Below, in pieces: positions 1 through 5,305 of a stretch of DNA of 5,606 nt (its first letter is position 1; each line of letters starts with the position of its first letter). Under the pieces are notes generated by a model. It was not told the origin of the DNA. It searched no databases and saw nothing but the letters and a program-made list of their open reading frames with translations. The position numbers were made by a program, and so were the translations under genes. This DNA comes from Marinosulfonomonas sp. (GTDB lineage Bacteria; Pseudomonadota; Alphaproteobacteria; Rhodobacterales; Rhodobacteraceae), in the NCBI GenBank assembly GCA_002732995.1, contig NVTS01000027.1, positions 17,717 through 23,322 on the forward strand. The letters run 5' to 3'.

Positions 1-105
1 GGCGATGATTTCTGGCGGGAAACGGTGGCGTTAGAAGTTGATCAATGGCGTGCTCATCTGATGTGCCATATTGGCAAGTGTTCAGGTGATCGCGGAGCGC
101 CCTAA
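1..105 (+). CDS. C-terminal end of an unrecognised protein (5' end outside window)
   Basis: The first frame is open from the window edge for 34 codons and stops at TAA 103-105. The visible tail contains DFWRETVALEVDQWRAHL (residues 3-20), then a Cys-rich stretch (MCHIGKC) and ends in GDRGAP. I do not recognise the family. The residues alternate charged and hydrophobic in the middle, compatible with a helix, and no membrane segment is visible. It would converge tail to tail with the molybdenum-cofactor operon, its stop overlapping that operon's last codon. Caution: 34 codons is short, and one minus-strand frame is also open here, so coding is likely but not proven. No function can be assigned. 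Confidence 0.4.
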   Translation, partial: GDDFWRETVALEVDQWRAHLMCHIGKCSGDRGAP

Positions 106-1880
106 ATTCCAAGGCTGCCATAGGGTATGAACCGCACCGGATCACCCTCGTCAACCTCCATCGCATCGTCGCCCAGCTCGACCAGACCATCGGCCCAGGA
201 CATCCCCGATATCCGGCCGGAACCTTCGGATTTGAACACCTCGACCCGACCGTCATCTGCCATTTTGGCCCGCAAATATTCCCGCCGTCCGGCTCTCTTG
301 CTTTTGGTGAAGGCTGCGGGCACCATAAAGCCTTGCGGCTTGACCCAACCCGCACCTGACAATGCCGATAGTGACGGGCGCACAAAAATCGCAGTGCAAA
401 CAAACGCCGCCACAGGGTTGCCCGGCAGCCCGAACACCGGCACACCCTGCCACATTCCCAGCGCCAGTGGCCGCCCGGGTTTCAATGCAATCCGCCACGC
501 CTCAAGCGCGCCTTCTTCCTTCAGCAACGCCGAAACATGGTCCTCGTCGCCAGCCGACGCCCCACCCGAAGTCAGGATTACATCGACCTTGTCCACCGCC
601 GCGTTCAGGCTGGTTTTCAGCAACGCGCGATCATCCATCACATGGCCAAGGTCCACCGCCTCAAAGTCCCAGCGCGCCGCCAGTGACAGCAACATCGGAC
701 GGTTCGCGTCATAGGTCTTGCGCGCAGCGGATTTTCCGCCGTCCGCCGCGATAATCTCGTCACCGGTTGATAAAACCCCGACCCGCAACCGTTTACGTAC
801 CGCTATTTCCGCGATACCCAATCCGGTCAGCAGCGCCAAATCGGGGCTGCGTAATTTACAGCCTGCTTTCAGCGCCAACTGCCCCGCCTTAACGTCCTCG
901 CCAGCACTACGCACATTGGCGCCCGCCTTGACCGGACCCTGAAATGCCACATGCCCATCACTGCGCCTGGTGTCCTCTTCCATCACCACCGTGTCCACAC
1001 CTTCGGGCACCAGCGCACCCGTCAAAATGCGGATCGCGTGGCCCTTTGGCACAACGCCCAAAAACGGCTCTCCCGCTGCCGCGCGGCCATCAACCAATGG
1101 CAAAACATAAGGGCCGGACCCGATTGTGCCGTAAGCAAACCCATAGCCATCCATCGCCGAATTTTTACCCGGCGGGTTTGACCGTAACGCCACCTGGTCT
1201 CGCGATAAAACACGCCCGTCCGCATCCGGAACGGCAATGGTTTCTTCCCCGACAACCGTAGACAGCCGCCGCTCAAGATGCGCCAATGCGTCATCCACCG
1301 GCATCCAGTTCACCCCGTCGGGCAGCGCAAAACAATCGTCGCGCATCACCGGCGGCGCAAGGTCGGGAACAGCCATTTCAGCCACCCCCAACCCGACCTC
1401 TTGCAAAATGAAATCGGCAATCGCCGCTGTGTCATCCAGATCAAACACCGGCACGGACAACCCTCGCGGTCCATTATCGCTCGCCACCGCCCGAACTGTC
1501 CCGTCCTCCAGCGCAATCAACGGCTGTCCGGTGGAGGCGCGGTTGGCCTCGATCTTCATGTGGTTATCGCGTTTGTAGCCTTCAATCAGCACCAGATCAT
1601 TGGGCGACAGATGCTCCAACAGCTGCTCCAGCGACGGCTCATCCTCATCTAGCAACTCGTGCATCAAGGCCCAGCGCTGGCGCGATGCCAGCAGCACCTC
1701 ACCGGCCCCCGCCGCGCGGTGTCGATAGCTGTCTTTGCCTTTGTGGTCCACATCAAAACTGTGATGCGCATGCTTTAGCGTCGCCACGGAAAACCCGCGC
1801 GAGGTGATCTCGCTCACCAGCCGTTCCATCAATCCGGTCTTGCCCGAATTCTTCCAGCCGATCACGCCAAATATTTTCAT
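102..1880 (-). CDS. mobB-moeA: Fused MobB-MoeA: GTP-binding adaptor plus molybdopterin molybdotransferase
   Basis: A 592-residue cytoplasmic protein joining two cofactor enzymes. Residues 1 to about 165 are MobB: the P-loop GWKNSGKT lies at 8-15, followed by the family's KHAHH segment (36-40), a D-x-x-GKDSYRHR stretch (45-55) and the VLIEGYK strand (97-103). Residues from about 185 to 592 are MoeA, which uses adenylyl-molybdopterin and molybdate to make molybdenum cofactor: NSAMDGY at 240-246, RILTGA at 284-289 with VVMEE at 298-302, STGDEI at 371-376, TSGGASAGDEDHV at 437-449, KPGRPLALG at 468-476 and GLPGNPVA at 484-491, then a C-terminal beta domain. Both halves look full length with all the motifs I can place, so both activities are expected. 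ATG 1878-1880 overlaps the mobA stop (ATGA) and has GGGGA six bases upstream. It is the last gene of the operon. The fusion places the molybdate-insertion enzyme next to the partner of MobA. Confidence 0.95.
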   Translation of the reverse strand: MKIFGVIGWKNSGKTGLMERLVSEITSRGFSVATLKHAHHSFDVDHKGKDSYRHRAAGAGEVLLASRQRWALMHELLDEDEPSLEQLLEHLSPNDLVLIEGYKRDNHMKIEANRASTGQPLIALEDGTVRAVASDNGPRGLSVPVFDLDDTAAIADFILQEVGLGVAEMAVPDLAPPVMRDDCFALPDGVNWMPVDDALAHLERRLSTVVGEETIAVPDADGRVLSRDQVALRSNPPGKNSAMDGYGFAYGTIGSGPYVLPLVDGRAAAGEPFLGVVPKGHAIRILTGALVPEGVDTVVMEEDTRRSDGHVAFQGPVKAGANVRSAGEDVKAGQLALKAGCKLRSPDLALLTGLGIAEIAVRKRLRVGVLSTGDEIIAADGGKSAARKTYDANRPMLLSLAARWDFEAVDLGHVMDDRALLKTSLNAAVDKVDVILTSGGASAGDEDHVSALLKEEGALEAWRIALKPGRPLALGMWQGVPVFGLPGNPVAAFVCTAIFVRPSLSALSGAGWVKPQGFMVPAAFTKSKRAGRREYLRAKMADDGRVEVFKSEGSGRISGMSWADGLVELGDDAMEVDEGDPVRFIPYGSLGI

Positions 1881-2500
1881 TCCGATTCCCCAGAAATCAA
1901 TGCTTCGGCCATCTTCATATCCTCTGGCGTGTTGACGTTAAAGAACGGATTAAACCCGTCCGCCGGAAAGGGCGCAAGTGCCGCACCGTGCCTGTCCGTC
2001 CATTGAACCACCTTGCGCACACCACCTTGCAGCGCTGTGCGCAAATCCTCGCGCAATGTAACGGACCACAAGCCGAACGTCGGCTGGCGCAACATGCCGC
2101 GCGTCCTGTGCGGGGACGCAGCCAGCGCCATCGTCACACCAGCCTCTTCTGCGGCCAGCAACAAGCGCGGCACCAGATCCGCTGGGAAAAACGGCGTGTC
2201 GGCGGCGGCTGTCACGATATGCTCAGCGCCTTTGGCGGCGGCCCAGTCCAGCCCCGCCAGAACACCCGCCAACGGGCCCGCAAACCCGTCAATGCTGTCT
2301 GCCACCACCGGCAAGCCAAAGCCGCCAAACCGGGCCGCATCACCATTGGCATTGATCGCCAACCCTGCCACTTGCGGCCCTAGCCGTTCAATCACCCGCG
2401 CCATCAGGCTTTGGCCGCAAAGCTCCAGCAGCCCCTTGTCACCGCCGCCCATCCGCGTCGCCAATCCACCGGCCAAAATCACACCCAAAGGAGCCTGCAT
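1877..2500 (-). CDS. mobA: Molybdenum cofactor guanylyltransferase MobA
   Basis: MobA transfers GMP from GTP to molybdenum cofactor, giving the guanine dinucleotide form used by DMSO reductase-family enzymes such as formate dehydrogenase. The nucleotidyltransferase signature LAGG-x3-RMGGGDKGL spans residues 9-24 and supplies the nucleotide-binding loop and Lys22. The acidic metal site is Asp101 in AADTPF, matching E. coli Asp101 in number. GPLAGVLAGL (76-85) and the C-terminal NVNTPED (188-194) are also typical. The length, 207 residues, is close to the E. coli enzyme. I chose ATG 2498-2500, which overlaps the fdhD TGA as TGATG with GGGG five bases upstream. The GTG just before it (2501-2503) is an equally legal start and adds one residue. 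Its stop overlaps the start of mobB-moeA. The tight packing suggests translational coupling through the operon. Confidence 0.95.
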   Translation of the reverse strand: MQAPLGVILAGGLATRMGGGDKGLLELCGQSLMARVIERLGPQVAGLAINANGDAARFGGFGLPVVADSIDGFAGPLAGVLAGLDWAAAKGAEHIVTAAADTPFFPADLVPRLLLAAEEAGVTMALAASPHRTRGMLRQPTFGLWSVTLREDLRTALQGGVRKVVQWTDRHGAALAPFPADGFNPFFNVNTPEDMKMAEALISGESE

Positions 2501-3384
2501 CACTGCCCCGCCCCCTTGCGCTTATGCTTGCTGGCCTCATCCGGCACCGCCGCAGGGTCCGCGTCCCGCACCAACCGTTCGCCACCCGCCAAACACTGGA
2601 ACCGCCGCCCCCGCATCCGGCCAATCAACGTCAATCCGACCTGATTGGCAATCTCGACACCCCACGCGGTGAATCCTGATCGCGACGCCAAAACCGGTAT
2701 CCCCATCATCGCGGTCTTGATCACCATCTCGCTGGTCAACCGCCCCGTGGTATAGAGGATCTTGTCCGCCCCGTCCGCCCCTTCGGACAGCATCCAGCCG
2801 GCAACCTTATCCACCGCATTATGCCGCCCGACGTCCTCCATATAAACCAGCGGTCGGTCTTGCTGACACAGCACCGTGCCATGCAACGCGCCCGCCGTCA
2901 GATACAGGCTCGGGGTGCGGTTGATCTTATCGGCCAGCGCATAGAGCCACGAGGTGCGCAATTCGGCCTCCGGCAGTTTCACCCCCGCCAGCCCTTCCAT
3001 CATATCGCCAAACACCGTGCCAACAGCACAGCCCGACGTGCGGGTCTTGCGGGCCAGTTTATCCTCGAAATCGGTTTCGATGGCGGTGCGCACCACCACG
3101 GTCTCGGTTTCCTCGTCAAAATCCACACCGGTGATGTCCTCACCATCAACCAGCATTCCCTGATTGCGCAAAAACCCCAGCGCCAGATATTCGGGGTAAT
3201 CACCGATTGTCATCGCTGTGACAATTTCGCGTTTATTCAGATAAATCGTCAGCGGCCGCTCCTCGATCACCGCAATACTCTGCGCATTGCCCAAATGATC
3301 CACCGCCACCACCTCGCGCGTCAGTCGCGCAGCACCAGGATCAGGCGCAATCAGATAGTCCGACAGATGATCATTGCTTGCCAT
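2500..3384 (-). CDS. fdhD: Formate dehydrogenase accessory sulfurtransferase FdhD
   Basis: FdhD relays sulfur, from the cysteine desulfurase IscS in E. coli, to the bis-MGD cofactor of formate dehydrogenase and is needed for its activity. The 294-residue product has the family core: GDYPEYLALGFL (61-72), EDVGRHNAVDK (183-193), TTGRLTSEM (212-220), PVLASRSGFT (230-239) and the GLTLIGRMRG strand (250-259). The usual sulfur-carrying loop reads SGCAVG (117-122), so Cys119 is present but the second cysteine of the E. coli CxxC pair is Gly. The last 20 residues are charged, low-complexity tail. The open frame runs 59 codons further upstream to 3561, but that part is antisense to azlC and unlike FdhD. 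ATG 3382-3384 has GGGGA nine bases upstream, whereas ATG 3388-3390 has it only three bases away. First gene of the operon; formate dehydrogenase genes are not in the window. Confidence 0.93.
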   Translation of the reverse strand: MASNDHLSDYLIAPDPGAARLTREVVAVDHLGNAQSIAVIEERPLTIYLNKREIVTAMTIGDYPEYLALGFLRNQGMLVDGEDITGVDFDEETETVVVRTAIETDFEDKLARKTRTSGCAVGTVFGDMMEGLAGVKLPEAELRTSWLYALADKINRTPSLYLTAGALHGTVLCQQDRPLVYMEDVGRHNAVDKVAGWMLSEGADGADKILYTTGRLTSEMVIKTAMMGIPVLASRSGFTAWGVEIANQVGLTLIGRMRGRRFQCLAGGERLVRDADPAAVPDEASKHKRKGAGQ

Positions 3385-3442
3385 TTGCATATTTCCCCAG
3401 AACGCCCTAAGGCCGAAAGCAAGATTAGCGAACGGGAAGAAA
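3385..3442. promoter_or_regulatory. Short divergent control region between fdhD and azlC
   Basis: These 58 bases separate the start codons of two divergent operons, so any promoters here must overlap each other or extend into the opposite gene's 5' end. I can see the two ribosome binding sites (GGGGA for fdhD at 3394-3398, GGGAAG for azlC at 3434-3439). I find no convincing -35/-10 pair in either direction and no clear palindromic operator. That it carries promoters is inferred only from gene orientation. Confidence 0.35.
3394..3398 (-). promoter_or_regulatory. Ribosome binding site deciding the fdhD start
   Basis: On the minus strand GGGGA lies three bases before ATG 3388-3390 and nine bases before ATG 3382-3384. 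The second spacing is the better one, favouring the 294-residue FdhD. The same ten bases TTCTGGGGAA precede mobB-moeA (1886-1895), where GGGGA sits six bases from the ATG. Confidence 0.5.
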
Positions 3443-4147
3443 ATGACCACCACAAAACGTGCCTTAATGCTCGGCATTCGCGACGGCCTGCCCTTTATCG
3501 TCGTGGTGGCCCCGTTTGCGATGCTGTTTGGCGTTGTCGCAACCGAGGCCGGTCTGAGCAATGCGCAGACGGTCGTCTTTAGCTTTGCGGTGATCGCAGG
3601 GGCCGCACAGTTTGCCGCTGTGCAACTGATGGCCGAAAACGCACCGGTGTTGATTGTTGTGGCAACAGCGCTTGCGGTGAACTTGCGGATGGCAATGTAT
3701 TCGGCCTCAATCGCACCCTACCTGCGCGGGGTGCCGCTCTGGAAACGCGCCGCCATGTCGTATCTGCTGGTCGATCAAAGCTATGCGATCGGGCTGGCAA
3801 AATACGAGGCCGAACCAGACATGACCCCATCCGCACGCGCCGCCTACTTCGTCGGCACAATGGTTCTGAACATGCCGCTCTGGTATGGCGGCACATTGGT
3901 CGGGGCGTTGGTCGGCTCGCGCATACCGCCGGAATATGCACTGGATTTCGCGGTGCCTATTACCTTTTTGGCGCTGGTCGGGCCAATGCTGAAATCCGCC
4001 GCCCATGTGATGGCCGCATTCACCTCGGTCGCATTGGCATTACTGCTTGCGTTTGTCCCCTACAATCTGGGGCTGATGATTGCAGCAGTGGCGGCGATGA
4101 TGGTCGGCGCGCAGGTCGAACTGCTGGTGGAAAGGCGCAAAGTATGA
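3443..4147 (+). CDS. azlC: AzlC family branched-chain amino acid exporter, large subunit
   Basis: A 234-residue inner-membrane protein of the AzlC family, which with AzlD exports branched-chain amino acids; in Bacillus subtilis overexpression gives 4-azaleucine resistance. Family marks seen: GIRDGLPFIVVVAPFAMLFG (11-30), EAGLSNAQTVVFSF (35-48), IAGAAQFAAVQL (51-62), NLRMAMYSASIAPYL (80-94) and SYLLVDQSYAIGLAKY (106-121). Hydrophobic stretches at about 17-35, 42-62, 67-90, 134-155, 166-185 and 190-228 fit a multi-pass protein. The family's usual NLRH and DE appear here as NLRM and DQ. ATG 3443 has GGGAAG just upstream. An in-frame GTG/TTG-type extension back to 3374 would run antisense through the fdhD 5' end and adds nothing AzlC-like. 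Its stop overlaps azlD. The exact substrate cannot be read from sequence. Confidence 0.92.
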   Translation: MTTTKRALMLGIRDGLPFIVVVAPFAMLFGVVATEAGLSNAQTVVFSFAVIAGAAQFAAVQLMAENAPVLIVVATALAVNLRMAMYSASIAPYLRGVPLWKRAAMSYLLVDQSYAIGLAKYEAEPDMTPSARAAYFVGTMVLNMPLWYGGTLVGALVGSRIPPEYALDFAVPITFLALVGPMLKSAAHVMAAFTSVALALLLAFVPYNLGLMIAAVAAMMVGAQVELLVERRKV

Positions 4148-4473
4148 GTTACTCGACCGCCGAAATATGGACAACCATTGCGCTGGTAGCGCTTGGCACC
4201 TACCTAATCCGGTTCTCATTTATCGGCCTGATCGGGGGCCGCGAATTGCCCACATGGGTGCTGCGCCATTTGCGCTATACACCCGTGGCCGTGCTGCCAG
4301 GGCTGGTCGCCCCGCTGGTGCTGTGGCCCGATGCAACTGGCGGTGCGCTGGATGCGCCACGCCTGATAGCGGCGGCAGTGACGGTGTTGCTGGGGGTGAT
4401 GTTCAAGAACATGATGCTCGCCATTCTTGGCGGGGCAACGACGCTGTTTGTGATGCTGATGGTGGCGGGCTGA
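4144..4473 (+). CDS. azlD: AzlD family branched-chain amino acid exporter, small subunit
   Basis: A 109-residue membrane protein, typical for AzlD, the obligate small partner of AzlC. The family pattern is clear: TYLIRFSFIGLIGGRELP at about 19-36, then RHLRYTPVAVLPGLVAPLVL (41-60), followed by two or three further hydrophobic segments (73-107) rich in Ala, Val and Leu. Its ATG lies inside the end of azlC (ATGA, 4144-4147), so the two proteins are almost certainly translationally coupled in equal amounts. The TGA at 4471-4473 sits inside a perfect tandem repeat of GGGCTGA. No Lrp-type regulator gene adjoins the pair within the window, so control is unknown. Confidence 0.92.
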   Translation: MSYSTAEIWTTIALVALGTYLIRFSFIGLIGGRELPTWVLRHLRYTPVAVLPGLVAPLVLWPDATGGALDAPRLIAAAVTVLLGVMFKNMMLAILGGATTLFVMLMVAG

Positions 4474-4480
4474 GGGCTGA
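4467..4480. repeat. Tandem repeat GGGCTGA x2 over the azlD stop
   Basis: Two perfect adjacent copies of GGGCTGA cover the azlD stop codon and the next seven bases. The second TGA is in another frame. It could be a slippage duplication at the border of the degraded region or chance. Confidence 0.4.
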
Positions 4481-4586
4481 CGCTAAATAACCTCTTCGTT
4501 TTCCAACCTCGAAAGCGCCTGCAGCCTTCCGTGAAATAATTCACATTTCTTAGCTCGGAAGGTGCTGTCACGTTAACTGTTTCCAG
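4474..4586. other. Non-coding gap between azlD and the glycosyltransferase remnant
   Basis: All three plus-strand frames have stop codons early in this stretch, and I see no recognisable protein. The azlD frame reopens for 21 codons after its stop (to TAA 4537-4539) without any known motif. The main structure is the nested inverted repeat at 4525-4562. The left breakpoint of the deletion that removed the front of the glycosyltransferase gene probably lies here. Confidence 0.4.
4525..4562. terminator. Nested inverted repeat, possible transcription terminator after azlD
   Basis: CCTTCC (4525-4530) pairs with GGAAGG (4557-4562), and inside it GTGAA-ATAA-TTCAC (4531-4544) forms a perfect five-base-pair hairpin that continues the left arm. 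The inner hairpin is followed by ATTTCTT rather than a clean T run. It lies about 50 bases after azlD, a reasonable place for a terminator, but the stem is AT-rich and the tail is weak. It could instead be a scar of a lost element. Confidence 0.25.
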
Positions 4587-4919
4587 TTGCCCGGCTATCG
4601 AGATTTGTTGCGCAAAAAGGTGACAATGGGGCGCTCGACAGCGATGCTGCGCCATTCGAGTATCGGAAACTTGCGAATGCCGAATATCAAGGCTGGCCAA
4701 GATTACGCATACTGGCTTCACATTCTGAAGACGGGCAAGCGGGCTCATCTGTTTCCCGAGGTGTTGATGTCCTGCAGAATTCACAAAGACTCGCTGTCGC
4801 GGAACAAGTTTATAAAGGCGAAACAGCAATGGAAAATCTACCGCGAGATCGAAAAGATACCTATTGTACGCGCAATTCCATATTTTGTTTTATATACGTC
4901 TCAGGCGCTTACACATTAG
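4587..4919 (+). pseudogene. C-terminal fragment of a family 2 glycosyltransferase
   Basis: The 110-residue frame (nominal TTG start) reads as the last third of a polysaccharide GT2 glycosyltransferase: GYRDLLRKK (3-11), the STAML segment (17-21), AGQDYAYWLHILKTG (36-50), which carries the catalytic-base-type Asp of QD, FPEVLMSCRIHKDSLSRNK (56-74) and QWKIYREIE (81-89), ending in a hydrophobic stretch. The whole front half, with the nucleotide-sugar fold and the DxD metal motif, is missing, and an in-frame TAG at 4551-4553 with no family resemblance before about 4593 shows it is not merely a misplaced start. The fragment should not be an active enzyme. Its base composition is more AT-rich than its left neighbours (23 of 60 G/C at 4861-4920). 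It probably came from the polysaccharide cluster that begins with gmd. Confidence 0.75.
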
Positions 4920-5066
4920 GCGGGCGCAGCACTTGCAAGAATCTGTGCCGACGACAAGATGACGCAGGTTTCCGGGTCCGGATTCGAATGGCTGCTGCGT
5001 TTCGTCAAAACGCCGAGGCGACTACGGCACAAACTTTTGCGACCGCAATCGCGGGCTTTCGCCTAA
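4920..5066 (+). pseudogene. Tentative remnant of a WecG/TagA-type glycosyltransferase C-terminus
   Basis: Directly after the TAG at 4917-4919, the same frame stays open for 48 codons to TAA 5064-5066. It reads AGAALARICAD (first 11 residues), then SGFEWLLRFVKTPRRLRHKL (about 20-39), then a basic end. WecG/TagA/CpsF glycosyltransferases typically finish with a VGAAFDF stretch, a gap of about twenty residues, and a GLEWLxRLxxEPRRLWRRYL block. Order and spacing here match within two residues. The middle RAPxWMQ segment is not recognisable and no start codon with a ribosome binding site precedes it. I infer a small decayed scrap. A chance open frame or a natural extension of the GT2 protein broken by the TAG are the alternatives. 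Confidence 0.35.
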
Positions 5067-5305
5067 TTTTCAGTCCAAGTGAGCGGCGGGAATTCCGCGA
5101 TTTCGTAAGCGTATGTGAAACAATAAGGAAACCGATTGAAGGCGTTGAAGAAAAGACATAAACTGCCGGGAAGGCGTTATTTTTATTGAGTAGCTCTTGG
5201 CTAGCCCGTCACTGGGCCGTCAAGATCAGGTACTGTAGTATGATCGGGCTCCCTTAGTTAACTATACCGCCATTCTCTGGTTTCCAATGAAGTGAGAAAG
5301 ACCAA
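5067..5305. other. Leader region of gmd, no gene recognised
   Basis: No frame here gives a recognisable protein. Visible elements are: GCGGGAATTCCGC, which folds as a tiny palindrome (5083-5101 area); a weak GCC-GGGAA-GGC hairpin (5165-5175) followed by GTTATTTTTATT, resembling a poor terminator; and GCCC-GTCACT-GGGC (5204-5217). TATGAT at 5239-5244 is a good -10 box about 60 bases before gmd, but no good -35 lies 16-18 bases upstream. The gmd promoter is likely in this stretch; its exact place is uncertain. Confidence 0.4.

Noticed and set aside
127..714. Long plus-strand open frames across mobB-moeA, mobA and fdhD
   Set aside because: They are shadows of the minus-strand genes, which carry all the conserved motifs; GC-rich codon bias leaves such antisense frames open.
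3385..3561. A 59-codon N-terminal extension of FdhD
   Set aside because: It is antisense to azlC, unlike FdhD proteins, and a well spaced ribosome binding site supports the start at 3384.
4259..4656. The 12-base direct repeat TGCTGCGCCATT at 4259-4270 and 4645-4656, considered as recombination arms or attachment sites
   Set aside because: Both copies lie inside coding sequence and encode ordinary Leu-Arg-His stretches with common codons, so chance is the simplest explanation, and neither sits at the apparent truncation point.
4275..4829. A 184-codon minus-strand open frame
   Set aside because: It runs antisense through azlD and the glycosyltransferase remnant, with composition expected of a shadow frame and no family resemblance.
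4829..5161. A 110-codon plus-strand open frame after the GT2 fragment
   Set aside because: Its first 90 bases overlap the convincing glycosyltransferase frame out of phase, it has no recognisable motif or clear ribosome binding site, and a different frame gives the better protein match in 4920-5066.
5204..5217. GCCC-GTCACT-GGGC hairpin considered as a terminator or operator for gmd
   Set aside because: The stem is only four base pairs with no T run after it.
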